A stretch of 64,000 nt of DNA, from the NCBI GenBank assembly GCA_029204045.2, contig CM055077.1, forward strand, positions 4,815,932 to 4,879,931, in the 5' to 3' direction. This document shows, one piece after another, positions 45,046 to 57,148 of this stretch. Each line of letters begins with the position of its first letter. Position 1 is the stretch's first letter. Under the pieces are notes generated by a model. The model did not search any database, was not told where the DNA came from, and worked only from the letters and a program-made list of their open reading frames with translations. The translations under genes and the position numbers were made by a program. The stretch is from Tillandsia leiboldiana (taxonomy: Eukaryota; Streptophyta; Magnoliopsida; Poales; Bromeliaceae).

Positions 45046-46165
45046 TTTATGGTAAAAAATCTAAATTGACGTTTTTATTGCAAATTTCCAAAATCCAATA
45101 ATGGTGCAAGTACCAGATCAACAACTGTCGGTATTAGAGCGGAATGCGGATTCATAAAATCTGGTACCAGGGTGAATACTAGATTCTCAATAGCACACAC
45201 CTCCGCTAATGCTGGCAGTAGCGACACGAATTCGAATATAGCAGAGATCGCAAATATGAGGCTATGATGGAGAGCATGGCCGTGTACGACGACGGTGACA
45301 AGAGTGCTGCAGGATTTGAGAAGGCCATTATGTATCGTAACCGCTATAGAAAAGACAAGAAGTAGAGAAAAAAGAAAAAAGAAAGAAATTACACTGTTTG
45401 AGGCTAAGTTATATTATTTAAAACTATTTGAGACTAATTTGCACAACCGAAAATAAAAGTTGTATTGTTCAAAATTTAAGTTGCAATTTCTGTTTTTAGT
45501 GGTGCAACTTAATCTCAAATAATTTTAAATAGTGCAACTTAGCTTCAAACATGACAACTTAGTCTCAAACGGTGCAACTTCTTCTTCTGCTGCTTCTTCT
45601 TTTTCTTCTTCTTTTTTCTCTGCGTCTTTGCCTTTCTATAGCGGTTACAGCTCAAGATGACCTTCTCAGAAGAGAAAAAATATATTTTTTCTTTTCTTTT
45701 TTTTTTCTTCCTCACTCTGCATTCTTTTCTGCTATCATGACCCCTCCCTTGTCTTCCCCTGCTCCCGCCCCGGCCCGACATGCTCTCCCTCTCCATTATT
45801 CTCAAGTCTTGTAGCACCCTTGTTGCCATTGCCGTCCACGGCCACACCCTCCGCTGCAGTGCCACCTCCGCGATCTGTGCCATATTCAAGTTTATGTCGC
45901 CGCCGCCGGTGTCAATGGAGGTGTGGGTAAGGTTGGAGAAAGAAGTGTGGCATTAACATAGGAGCAGTAAAGAAAGAGGAGGAGGGAGTGAAAGTGGAAG
46001 GAGAAAGATAGAAAGAAATGTCGAAATGGAGGGAGACGAAGAGAGGAGAAAAACGAAAGAGAGATCAAACAAGAAAAGAGAGAGAAAAAGAAATAAAGCA
46101 TTTTAATCCGTTATTTAAATTCAGATCTAATTTGTAAAATAAAAAAAATGAGCTATTTTGACAAA
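45046..46165. mobile_element. Fold-back element 1 (long inverted arms, ends approximate)
   Basis: Left arm about 45209-45395 and right arm about 45605-45903 are inverted copies. TAACCGCTATAGAAAAG at 45340-45356 faces CTTTCTATAGCGGTTA near 45635. GACAAGAGTGCTGCAGGATT faces a complement near 45805-45832. CGAATATAGCAGAGATCGC faces one near 45872-45892. The centre repeats words such as CTTAGTCTCAAACGGTGCAA. No transposase is visible. Family likely shared with 54648-56176. Frames inside are low-complexity. Confidence 0.6.
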
Positions 46166-46169
46166 AACA

Positions 46170-47690
46170 CAAAAATAATAAATTTTAATACAAATTAATT
46201 ATTTTTAAATAAAATTATGTAATTTAATTATTCTTAATCATATATGAAATAGGGAGATTTTCTCCCAAAAGATTAGAAGCAAAGATCCTCTTCATCTCGA
46301 GAAATAATGTAATCACACATCTGAGTCTGACTTTTGGGCCACATGCATCTGGGATCACATGGTGTTGTCATGGTTCCAAACAAGTAGACATTGTGAGATA
46401 GTTTTCATTTAATTCCTTAAAATTGTTATGTAATAAGCATACACCTAATCTAATAAATAGATAAGCTTTTCATCCTCACAAAAGATTCCCTTGATTATTT
46501 ATGTATTGACCAACTTATATTCTAAAGTGATGAACAAATAAATTAATTTTCTTTTTTATGTCATATATGGCTTTTTTATATATAAATACATCAATATATT
46601 AATGTATATTTTATATTATCCATACTAATACACCAATAATTGTAAGGAAAACATTTAATTAGCCCCCTTGTAGTTCAATTATTTTTTAGCTTATCCTTCT
46701 TTTGCTAGGAAGTCATTCACATTGCTGCTATTTTATGAATTTATTTTTGTTTTATCTCAATATCTCCCGTTACTTAATAGAATAGAAAATTACTATATAT
46801 TTTGCAGTTTGTAAATTATACTATTTTACCATCATATTTATTAATAATAAATTCTTATGCTAATGAAAAGTGAATAATAAATTAAAATTTTGAATAAACT
46901 TTAATTAGCCTCCATTCTGATTTAGCATATTTTTATTTTGCCAATATGTGATTCAAAAGATTAGGCTTAATTATTCTATAATTTTAATTTTATTTTATTA
47001 TAATAATTTATTGTTCAACACCATATTACTTGGTAATTTTTAAAATATTTTATTTTGCTATTCTATTCGACAACGAAATAAAAATAAAATTATAGAATTG
47101 TTAAGTTTAATGTTTTAAAACACATAAGGTGACAAGGTAAAAATAAAAATAAAAATAAATAATAATAAAAAAAATGTGAAACTACAAGATAATTGGAGTA
47201 TTTTTACCTGACTACAAAGATAATTGGAGTATTTTTATCTAAGGTTAATTTTATACAGCTTTTTGTAAACCTATCAAATAACATATATATATTTCTATAA
47301 AGTTTAATTTTTTATATTTATTTTTTCAAAAGTTCTAAATTGTTTATATATATTTACAGTTTATTTTTTAATATAATATATATGAAATGTCAATTTTGTC
47401 CTTTCAAATATGTCCCTTCAAAAGTTTCAACTGTTAAAATAATACAAAATATCTAAAAGGGTAAAAAGATAATTTATTCACTAACTATAACCAAGGATAA
47501 ATATTTAATCTATGATTAATTATATTTTTCTACCGGAGGGATTGACGGTAGAGATATATATATGAACAACTTTGTACTTTTGAAGGAATAAATATAAAAG
47601 TTAAATTTTGTAGGAATATATCAGCTATTTGATAAGTTTACAGAAAGTGAAACTAACCCTTTTATCTAACTACAAATATATTATTTCTGG
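46170..47690. other. AT-rich intergenic DNA upstream of the TCP gene
   Basis: About 1.5 kb very rich in A and T with no open frame or recognisable element. It probably holds distal promoter sequence of the TCP gene; a CT-rich leader stretch appears at 47830-47880. Confidence 0.5.
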
Positions 47691-47978
47691 GGTACGCATA
47701 GCATATGGTCTTTAAATTATTGAGATGGGGGTGGAGGTGGGGAGGGCTAAACAGCCGGAGAGCACACCAAAATCTCTGGCATCTGAGTTCTGACTCTTGT
47801 CTGTCTGCGCCGCCTGCTCCCACCGCAGCGCAGCATCCCTCTCTCTTTTATTTTTTTCTTCTTCCTCCTCCCTCCTCACCACTTACACATCACTGTTTCT
47901 TTCTTCCGATGTAAAGTTTAAATTTATGCAGTTTTTTTCACTCGCCGTCTGTCTGTCGAAATATTTCTTGCTGTTTGG

Positions 47979-48866
47979 ATGGAAGACAGAAGCGATCACT
48001 ACTACCAGCAGCAGCATCAGCAGCAGCAGCAGCAGCACTATCTCCACACCTCGCGCCGCCGCGGGGCGGGAGTGGGAGTTGAGGGGGGCGGTCAGGGGGC
48101 CCACATTGTGCGGCCGGCGGCGGGGCGGAAAGACCGGCACAGCAAAGTCTGCACGGCCCGCGGCCTCCGGGACCGCCGCGTCCGGCTGTCTGCCCACACC
48201 GCCATCCAGTTCTACGACGTGCAGGACCGCCTCGGCTTCGACCGCCCCAGCAAGGCCGTCGACTGGCTGCTCAAGAACGCCCAGACCGCCATCGACGAGC
48301 TCTCCTTCGCTTCCGCTTCCGCAGCCGCCATCCCTACAACAACCGCCGGCCTTTCCGCCCCAGTCCCGCCTGCAGCCCCCGCTAATTCCGACGACTTCGC
48401 CATCGCCGATATCGGCGGCAACTGCCTGCTGCAGCAGCAGCAGCACCACCACCACTCGCTCGATGCCGACGCCATCGCCGACACCATCAAGGCCTTCTTT
48501 CCGATCGGAATAGCAGCAGCTCCGTCCTCGAACTCTAACATCTACCAGAATTACCCGCCCCACCTCCTCTCCCGCACCAGCAGCAGTCAGACGGCCCAAG
48601 ACCAGAATCTCCATCTCTCCCTCCACTCTTTGCAAGAGCCGAATTTCCACCACGGCGGCAGCGGCGGAGATTACGTGTTCGACTTCGTTCGCAGGGATTC
48701 CCTTCAGTCCAGTGATTCGCCCTCCATTCGCGCCTGCTGGTTCGGCCCGGGACCGGCCCACGAACCATCGGACGAGGCGATTGCGTTCGCGGGGTTCCGC
48801 GTCCCGGCGCGAATTCGTGGCGATGGCGGTTTCCGGGAGAAGCTCGCTTCTGATGCTCACCAATAA
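47979..48866 (+). CDS. TCP4-like: Class II (CIN/TCP4-type) TCP transcription factor
   Basis: Intronless 295-codon frame from MEDRSDHYYQ to ...ASDAHQ, closed by TAA and a second stop TGA. After a Gln-rich start (about 8-20) lies the TCP bHLH-like DNA-binding domain (about 51-109): basic part KDRHSKVCTARGLRDRRVRL, helix-loop-helix SAHTAIQFYDVQDRLG then RPSKAVDWLLKNAQTAIDEL. CIN-clade signs are TIKAFFPIG (about 170), LHLSLHSLQE (about 208), RDSLQSS encoded by the miR319 site (about 239-245), and a C-terminal FRVPARIRG. No R domain. These nuclear proteins limit cell proliferation in leaf and petal margins. It is shorter than Arabidopsis TCP4 (about 420 aa) but keeps both ends. High GC contrasts with its AT-rich flanks. 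The start has no in-frame upstream rival; expression was not tested. Confidence 0.95.
   Translation: MEDRSDHYYQQQHQQQQQQHYLHTSRRRGAGVGVEGGGQGAHIVRPAAGRKDRHSKVCTARGLRDRRVRLSAHTAIQFYDVQDRLGFDRPSKAVDWLLKNAQTAIDELSFASASAAAIPTTTAGLSAPVPPAAPANSDDFAIADIGGNCLLQQQQHHHHSLDADAIADTIKAFFPIGIAAAPSSNSNIYQNYPPHLLSRTSSSQTAQDQNLHLSLHSLQEPNFHHGGSGGDYVFDFVRRDSLQSSDSPSIRACWFGPGPAHEPSDEAIAFAGFRVPARIRGDGGFREKLASDAHQ
48692..48712 (+). promoter_or_regulatory. miR319 target site within the TCP coding region
   Basis: The transcript has thirteen consecutive bases (TCCCTTCAGTCCA, 48699-48711) complementary to the 5' part of miR319, then a G-U pair. Mismatches fall opposite the miRNA 3' part, as in known TCP targets. It encodes RDSLQSS, the position used in CIN TCPs (RGPLQSS in TCP4). 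Cleavage would be expected between bases pairing with miRNA positions 10 and 11, near 48702/48703. Confidence 0.85.
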
Positions 48867-49484
48867 TGAGCGAGTGATGCTTCTTAAGCAGGTGATCACT
48901 ACCATCTCATGTTTCGGTCTCATGGCTAAAGGCCATTGTAATGTGTTTAACTTTTTTATTTGTTTAGGTTAATTTCTAAGGTGGATTGTTCATCTCATGT
49001 TTGTGTACACATGAGCTCTCATGGCTACACACACTTTGTTTTTTTTTGTTTTTTTGTTTTTTTTTCTCTCTTTTGCTGTGTTAGTTGTTCCACATTATGT
49101 CTATGTTGCTGTTGATGGTTAACATAATGTTAACTTTATTTGGTTTTCTGGAGAACTGCTACTGCGTAATTTAAGATGTTTATATAAAGCTTTCCCACCT
49201 TTACATTTACCTTTTAAAAATTACTGCACTAAAATCTATTCTTTTAAAATTCTGAAATTTTTTAAAGTAAATTCTCAAATTAGGCCTTTTATATTGAAAC
49301 TTTGTATATTTGAAACTAAGGATAAATATGAAATTTTATTACATTTTAGGAATATATATGTACATATATATAACTTTTCACTTTAGCTAAAAAATATTTA
49401 GTTTCTTGCTTCTTCTTTTTTTGTTAATTTGCATGGTAGAGAAACTGGAAGATTCTAGCTTTGAGTCACTTAATTCAAGGTTGG

Positions 49485-49551
<67 letters not shown>

Positions 49552-51241
49552 GGAAGAGATTCCTTGTGGATATGCCTTGTCCAGGGAAAAATAGAAATAA
49601 TAAAAGCTCTACCAAGAATGGGCAATACAGAATAGAACAATGGAGAAAAATCCACTTAAGAGTTAGGAACTTTGCAGAAGGTCTTATGAGTGGCTCTACT
49701 CTCTAATTTGGAAATGAATGGTTGGTATCTTTTCCATTCCCTCAGTCATGTTATGCGCCAGATGCTTAACAAAGCAGCCAGGAGCTAGCCCTTCTGAGTT
49801 GATGCTTCAGCTTCTTAAGACAGCAAAAAGTTGCAGATAAAAAAGCACTCATCACTCCATGGTTGCACATCTCCATCCCATTTGAAGATGCTTAGGATGG
49901 GTCTCTTTCATTGCATAGTGGCATATCACATTGCCAACTTGGCACCCACTTTCTACTGTTAGCTCACTAGCGAAAGATCCTGTTTAAACAGTGACATAAT
50001 GGAAGGGAAATAAATAAAGTTTCTTTCATTTACTGTCCTGTTTTATTGGGTAAAAATAAAATAAAATAAAATATATACAGTTTTTTTTTGTTTTTTTTTT
50101 TTTTTTTTTTTTGTAAATGTTCTTTTTTAACTTTATCTTCCTAATTTTTAAAAATATGTATATTTTAATCTCCTCAAAATTTCAAGGTGATGCATTTAAT
50201 TCTCCCATTAAGACTCTCTCACTATTTCGTCAATTTTAAAATATTTTTAAGATTGATAAAATTTTTTTTTTTTTTTAATGTAGCATAACCATAATTTGGT
50301 TATTTCGTCATCTCTGTAATGCCGTAACTTGCTAAAAATATTTTTAAAAATTTTAAAAGAGCAAAATATAGAATTTTGAAAATCAAGATAAATAAAAAAG
50401 AAAAGTACAAAAACGAGTACTTACAGTATGATTTTCTATATTTTAGCAAAAAGAAAAAAAAAAAAGTATGTAAACCCCTTCAACTACAAGACTATTTGAA
50501 ATAGACTCTGAATTTTACTCTCTCTTTTTCATTTACATATTTAACTTCCATTTGTTTGAATTTGAGCTATATCAGTCAATTGAATTAGAAATTTTGTTGA
50601 AATAAACATTAGTTCCTCCAAGGTATATAGTTTTAATTACTTTTGTTAATAATTAATGACCAATATTCAATAGAGCTATTAATTTTAGTAAAATCTCTCC
50701 ATTCAAATAACCAAAATAACTAAAATAACAATATATAAATGTTAAGAAAATGGCAATTAATTTTTTGAAAAAAAGGTGCAATACCTATTTCAATTAAAGT
50801 GGCCTACATCTTTACTATTTCATTGTATCTCATTTTCTGATCCTACTTGTTTTCTTCTTTGTGCTTCAATTGGCTCCCTTTTGGGTACACTGTTTTTTGC
50901 TTTTTCACATGTTGGCTTTCTCTCAAAGTAGTAAAAAAAATACTGCTTTAAGTTGATGAACCTTGGTGGGAGCTTCCTCTATGGGAATCAACACCTTTTT
51001 TCTTTTTAATCAGAGAAAGCGATGGGAGATCCAGCTAGGCCTTACATTATCTGTGAAACATAGTAGAGAATCTAAAAAACTAGCTGTTGATAGAAGCTAT
51101 CAATTATTTGGTGAGCTTGATTACATATGTTGGGTAGTTTATTCTTTCATTGGGGGATGTTGGATCTTGCACAAGCATATATTATTCTGATAAGAGTTGT
51201 TTAAAAGACCAGCTCCAAGAGCTTTTCACGGTTGATAAAAG
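48867..51241. other. AT-rich DNA downstream of the TCP gene
   Basis: No gene recognised. Poly(T) runs (for example 50080-50112) and a (TA)n tract. The TCP 3' UTR and polyadenylation site lie in the first few hundred bases but cannot be placed. A frame at 50963-51190 has no known motif and poor coding character. Confidence 0.5.
49486..49548. repeat. (TA)n microsatellite
   Basis: About 31 TA dinucleotides in a row, 0.6 kb downstream of the TCP stop codon; length likely polymorphic. Confidence 0.95.
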
Positions 51242-51462
51242 CACTATAATAAAATTATGTTATAACGATACTTTTAAGTATTTCTAAAAAAATAGCAACA
51301 CTTATTATTAGTGTCGCTATATGTGCAGTAGCTAGAGTGTATAGCGACATAGTATTATAATGTGTTCAAAAAATTTAATTTTGGATATAGATGGAATATA
51401 AATAGGACACTTATACAAAAATATAATAAAAATATATTCATGTAATCTAATTTTATTGTAGT
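51242..51462. mobile_element. CACTA-type MITE (TSD AAG)
   Basis: Starts CACTATAATAAAATTA and ends TAATTTTATTGTAGT, its inverted copy lacking the last G. It is flanked by AAG (51239-51241 and 51463-51465). Inside are subterminal GTGTCGCTAT/ATAGCGACAT words typical of small CACTA derivatives. 221 bp, no coding capacity. Confidence 0.65.
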
Positions 51463-52500
51463 AAGATAATAATTTCAAAATAAAACTTTTACTTTTATAT
51501 ATAATAGGCAATTCTCAGTTTTATTCTGTTGTTACTATGTCCACATCATCATGTTTAGTTGTCGAACACTTAAATTTAGTTTTTGTTATAAAAAATTTGT
51601 TTCATAAATTAAATCAGACCAAATAAAGATTCGAGAAAACAAGGTCGATTTGAGTTGCATTAGTGACCTTAAGTTGGGTACTAATGATTGTGAGACTGTC
51701 TTTCTCGGTGTTATCAAAATGATTGATCAAAATGAATTTATTAAGAAGGCGTGTGGAATTAATTAAATATTGATGGAGGGTATCGATCTCATGATCTCAT
51801 GAAATGGATGGAGCTTAGAATTGGTTCAGCAACTTAGCCATCAAATAGGATGAGAGAGCGGTTCATGAGTCTCCATTAGATTGCTTTGATTTTGAAATAA
51901 TTCGAACTATTCAAAAAGAAAGCTAGATTCGAATTAACCGGTTGACGGTCGGAACACTTAGGTCAACCAGCTTCCATTAGGATTTAGGCACGCCAGTTAT
52001 TGGACTAGCTATCGAACCAGTTTTTAATTAACCTAGTTGAACCGACCGGTCCAATTTGGTTCCTGAATAACATCATATTATTCAAAAAATCAATTTAATA
52101 AGAATCGATCCGAAAGTATGTTTAACATTAGCAATGCAATGTATAGCACTCTATTTAGAAAGCACCATTTGTGCTAGTTGTTGATTTGTATGTTGAACTT
52201 GTGGTAGAGCTCCAAAGTTTGATGGAGTATATATATTTGCTGCAAAAAGGTACAAATTATTGATGTATGTGGTCCTCTCTAGACTTTAATCCCTGTTGTA
52301 CCAAAACTCTTCCACACAACAAGCTTTTAGCAAAAGGTCTATAAAAGCCTAACACTTTTTAAGTTAGTTAAAACTTTCTTTTTTTTTTTTTTTTTGATAA
52401 ATAAACTGGGGAAGCCCAATATACCTGATTAATTGTTCGACACTTTTACTGCTTTAAAAGTACTTCAGTGTCTAAAATATTGATTTACTTGATTTAGCTG
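51463..52500. other. Intergenic DNA, nothing recognised
   Basis: AT-rich sequence between a MITE and an old LTR-like piece. The part near 51880-52070 repeats words such as AACCGGTT and ACCGACCGG but forms no identifiable unit. Confidence 0.4.
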
Positions 52501-52926
52501 TGTTAGCAACGAGCGCATAAATTAAATAAATCTCAATGCGATAACCACATAAATATAGATCTTAAAAAGCACGATAAAAATAAAACATACAAATTTACGT
52601 AAAAAAAAATTTCTAGAAAAAAAAATTACGAACGAAATAGAAGAGCTTCACTATGTAGAAAAGAGAGAATACAAAAGCTTTTGATCGTACAATTGATTGG
52701 CTCGATCTCTCTCTAGAGCAAACAAAAGGAAAAGAGGATACTTAAACTTAACGAATTTTTTCTTAGCGGATCCGATCCGTACAGCGGCCCAAGTCCTCCG
52801 CTTCCACCACTGACATCTATTTTTTTTTCTTAAAAAATTTACTAAATTTGTCGTCGCTCCGCAAGACCACCGGCGAACCGGAAATCCAAAATCGAAGCGA
52901 TTCTGATTTCGGAATCACATCTAACA
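52501..52926 (+). mobile_element. Possible old small LTR (TGTTAG...CTAACA)
   Basis: A 426-bp stretch begins TGTTAGCAACGAGC and ends ATCACATCTAACA. The next bases AGCTGGTATTACAA resemble a worn initiator-Met PBS. Matching termini and the PBS suggest a solo or truncated LTR; no partner LTR or TSD was found. Confidence 0.45.
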
Positions 52927-53157
52927 AGCTGGTATTACAATTGATAAAAATAATTTTTTTTATGAGAGAAATTTATAAGTTTTATTAATAATATGATTAT
53001 GCCACTTTTGTTAAAGCAACGGAATTTAGTTAAACCAAAATAATAAAAGGTACCTCCATGTTAACAAACAATATGGTTATGTCCTTACAAACTGAACACT
53101 ATCAAAAATAGGTTTTGTTCCCTTTCTAATGTGGGACTAAAGATTATACACTAATTA

Positions 53158-53881
53158 GGGCCGTTTGGTAACAGGATAAGGCAATACTAGTTATACCAGG
53201 ATAAATATAAATTACGGAATTAGTATAAAAAATTGTTTGGAATGGTTCCAGGAATAAGAGATTTTGTGTTTGGTATAATAATAAGGAATAAGAAAAATAA
53301 AGAGTTTTAATTGGATTAAATGACTTTTTTACCCTCAAGCTTTATTATGTGATAAAACTTGTTAAATCTTAATTTCTTCCTTTTAATTAATGAATTAAAG
53401 CTTTACAAAAAAATAAGATAAAATTCAAATCAAAATCAAAATCAAATTATATTTCATGAAAATAATATTTAATTTAACATTTCATTTAATCTATTTTATA
53501 AAAAAAATAAATTAGTCATCATATTTTTATTCAAAAAAATAAATTATTCATCATATTATTCAAAAAAAATAAATGAGATAAAATTCAAATCAAGGGGAGA
53601 AGGAGATGTCACCTCGGGAAGCGACGTAGGGGAGGAGCTGTGACTCGGAAAGCATGCTAGGGGTAATTTTGAAAAGAAAAATATAACAGGGTAATTTTGA
53701 AAAGAAAAATATAATGGGGATAATTTTGGAAAAAAAAATATAGTGAGATTTTACTGTAGGAACAATAATTCTCACTTATACAAAAAATATTAAAACAAAT
53801 TATTCTCATAGTTCTTGATATATTTGGGAGGATAAAGGGATATCCTCTTATCCCCAAGCAATCCCCGTTTAAAACCGGGCC
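53158..53881. mobile_element. Harbinger/Tourist-like MITE (tentative)
   Basis: Left end TTA-GGGCCGTTTGGTAACAGGAT and right end ATCCCCGTTTAAAACCGGGCC-TAA are imperfect inverted repeats with T-A-rich trinucleotides outside, as for Harbinger MITEs. Inner inverted words include GGATAAGGCAATAC and ATCCTCTTATCCCC. No transposase. Confidence 0.45.
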
Positions 53882-53926
53882 TAAAACTTCATATGGGACT
53901 GGTAGAGAGAGTGAGACAAAAGCAAT

Positions 53927-54152
53927 GTTTGGTTCCATAAAAATATTCTTGAAAATAATGTCGGCTGAACAAATATTTTTTGTTTATTTGGTTTCTATAA
54001 AAGTAATTTTTTTTTCAATTTAATTTGATAAAAAAATATAGTGTTTTCATTATTTTTTTATTTGGGAAACAAAATTATAAACAAGGATTTTTTAATAATT
54101 TTTTTTTTCTAAATTTAGTTTTTCAAACTTTTCCGAGAAACCAAACACACCT
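53927..54152. mobile_element. Small inverted-repeat element (tentative MITE)
   Basis: GTTTGGTTCCATAAAAATATT on the left and CTTTTCCGAGAAACCAAACAC on the right are imperfect inverted ends around AT-rich sequence. No clear TSD. Confidence 0.3.
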
Positions 54153-54647
54153 TTATTAAAAAAAACAAGAAAAAAAAAAGAAGAGAAAAAAAAATAATAA
54201 TTTACTCTTACGTACGAATTAAGAAACAAAAAGAAAAAAAAATAACTCTCTCTTTCTTTCTCTACATTTTTCTCCACCTTTGGAAACAAAAGAAATTTAC
54301 TATTATGGAAGGTCATTTTCTCTCCATTTTTCTCCATTGTTTTTCTACTATCTTTAAGTTTTAATTCAAACCAAAGAATATTATTTTGTCCCTATCTTTT
54401 CCTCTCCTATGTTTCTTTTCTCGCCTAGCTTTCTCTCTCTGTCCAAAGAGAGAATAAGTGAAACTTTTTGGGTTGTTAGGTTCCCAGAAAATATCCCAAA
54501 AATAATTTTTTAGTTCGAAAATTATTTCCCGCCTGTTTGATTGATAGAAAAAATAGTTTGTTTGAAAAAATTAAAAAAAAAAAAAAATCATAAAAACTAG
54601 TATTTTTGTTTTTAAAATTTACCAATATTGTGTTTTTACAAAAACAG

Positions 54648-56176
54648 TGCATTATTTTGAATTTTGCAGATTCGATTCGAATTTTTAGTAAATGGACAAA
54701 AATATTTTTATTTTTTTTTTATTTTTTATTTTTTTTTTCATTTATTTTTTTTGTTTCGATCCTCATCGTCCCTCCATCGCCTTTGCAGCCCTCAACCATG
54801 GTGATGAGGGTGGCGGCGAGCGGTGGCGCCTCCACTAGCGTCGGCGCCAATGTCGATGCCAGAAGAGGAGGACTCGAAGTCGGCGCGGATAAGGGCGGAG
54901 CGGACGGAGGCAATGAGATTGTGGTCAAAGCGATGCTCACCCTCGCCATTGCCTCTTTCTTCTCCACCGCCACAACATCGACGCCAAGCTCTACTCTCTT
55001 ACCTCACTCACACCTCCGCTGATATCGGTTGAGATATGATATAGATTGCGGAGATGAAGCTTGCACCGGAGCACATAACCTTGGATGGCGACGGCGACGA
55101 GGGTACTCAAGGATTTAAGAACGGCGGGACGGAAACGTGCGTCCAGCAAGGGCAATGGATACCGCAGAGGGCGAGGGAGAGAGCGCGATACGAAAAGAAG
55201 ATACAAAAGGTGAAAAAAATGAAAGAAGAAAGAGCAAAAAGAGAAAAAAATTAATAATAATAATTTTTTCTCCCGTGAATACTACTATGCGTCGTCGCTG
55301 CTACAGGAAAGGCCAAAAACCAAAAAAAAAAAATAATAATAATAATAATAAAGTTGCATTGTTAAGATGAATTGTACTATTTGAGACGAAAATTACACTC
55401 TTTAAAACAAAAGTTATACTCTTTGAGACAAAAATTAGACTATTTGAATAAAAGTTACATTATTTAAGACGAAATTGAGTCAAAAAGTGTAACTTTTTTC
55501 TCAAAGAGTCTCCTTTCATTCAAAAAGTAATTTTCATCTCAAATTGTATAACTTTCGCTTAAAGAGTATAATTTTCGTCTCAAACAGTGTAACTTTCGCC
55601 TCAAAGAGTACAATTTTATTTTAGTAGTGTAACTTTATCTTATTTTTCTTTCTTTTCTAGTTCTAGACGTTTTATATAGTAGCGACGATACATAATGGTC
55701 TTCACAGAAGAAATTTTTTATTTTTATTTTTTTCATTTAACTCTTTCTTCTTTCTTTTTTCTTTACTTTCTGCATCTTTTTCGCTATCGCACCCTCTCCC
55801 TCTGTCGCAGCCACCGCCCCTACCGAACACGCTTTCTCGCCATGTCGACCTTAAATCCTTCAATACCCTTGTCGCCATCGTCGTCATCATCACCAACTGC
55901 GACCATATGCTCCTCTCTACAAGCTCACCTTCGCGATTTTTATTATATTTCAGCCGACATGGACGGAGGCGTCGATATTGGAGCAATAGAGGAGGAGTAG
56001 GGAGAGGAAGCGGAAGGAGAAAGAGGGAAAGAAACGGCGAAAAGGAGGAAGACGAACCAAGAAAAAAAAAAACGAACGAACGAACGAAAAAAAAAAAAAA
56101 AAAAAAAGGAGAAAAAAATTATATGGATATTTTAGTCAGTTTGCTGAAAATCTAAGTTGAATCTGTAAAATCTAAA
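54648..56176. mobile_element. Fold-back element 2 (long inverted arms)
   Basis: Outer inverted ends: TTATTTTGAATTTTGCAGAT (54651) faces ATCTGTAAAATCTAAAATAG (near 56172). Further in, GACGAGGGTACTCAAGGATT (about 55095) faces AATCCTTCAATACCCTTGTCGCC (about 55855-55877). The centre (55370-55640) is made of about 20-nt units such as GAGACAAAAATTAGACTATTT that also fold back. Resembles 45046-46165 (ATTATGTATCGT with CGCTA nearby in both). GC-rich arm frames lack motifs, so captured-gene status is not supported. Confidence 0.6.
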
Positions 56177-56651
56177 ATAGTGGTCTCTTATTTGTGATGA
56201 CGCAAAATTGATAATTTTTTTATACAAATTGGCCAATTTTTATCCTTTTTTTTATTGAAATAATTTTCACAATTTTGTAAGGAAGCTAACACCTCCTTAG
56301 CTATCCTAAACTGCATTCAATCCTTTTAGTCCAATAAAGGCCCAAACCTCCTCGAGGGAGAATATATGGACTATACAAATAAGTTTCTCTAAGGCCCAAA
56401 CCACCTTTTTATTTTGAAAACATTTAAATAGTTTTAAAATATTTTAAAGTTTTAAATTAATTTTAAAAATTAATAAAATCCAACATAAATTCTATGGAGA
56501 GAAATGTGATTCCCTTTCTCTACTTTTTGTGGGATGCTCCTTTACTTAGATATAAGCATAGGATGAATACGTGATAATTACATTGCAAATAAGCATTATA
56601 AAATAAATTAAGTATAGAATAAATATATTATACTCATAAAAAATATTTAGG

Positions 56652-57050
56652 GAGAAATTTAATTTGTCCCGTGTGGTTTAGCACATATTCAATTTGGTAC
56701 CTTATGATTTGAACTATCTCACTTTGCTACTATGTAGTTTTATATTTATGTCGCCATTAATGTTGTGGTAAGTATGATATTGGATTGATAAATTTTACAA
56801 ACCAGATAAATTTTACAAACCACAGAGTGGCTGTATGAAAATATAGTTTTACAATTTTGTACCCTGTGGTTTATAAAATATATTAGTTTACTGCATGTGG
56901 TTTATAAATTAATTAATTTAATATCCTGATTAATGGCATGTGTTAATACCGAGATAAATATAAAATTACAGAATAGTAAAATAAAACACTTCAAATCAAA
57001 AGGTACTGAAAATGCCCTAAACCACTGCAGGGCAAATTGAATTTTTTCCA
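56652..57050. mobile_element. Inverted-repeat element about 0.4 kb
   Basis: GGGAGAAATTTAATTTGTCC with GTGTGGTTTAGCACA on the left is mirrored by CCCTAAACCACTGCAGGGC and AAATTGAATTTTTTCC on the right. Arms of about 110 bp include TGGTACCTTATGATTTGAA facing TTCAAATCAAAAGGTACTG. It looks like a long-arm MITE; TSD not resolved. Confidence 0.55.
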
Positions 57051-57148
57051 AAAATTTTATTATGTAATGGTTGGATGCTTCAAAAGTACACTTAAAAAAT
57101 TTATACTTGACCTATGGGTAAAAAAATAAAGTATAATTAAAATTCACT

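Noticed and set aside
47883..48923. 346-codon open frame antisense to the TCP gene
   Set aside because: It is the GC-rich mirror of the TCP coding region; Arg/Gly/Val-rich with no motif. The sense frame has the conserved TCP domain.
50963..51190. 75-codon frame in intergenic DNA
   Set aside because: Short, no motif, AT-rich with no sign of coding constraint.
54648..55370. Captured gene fragment (Pack-MULE) in the fold-back arm
   Set aside because: GC-rich arm frames encode Ala/Ser/Thr-rich peptides without any recognisable domain, and the arm is mirrored on the other side.
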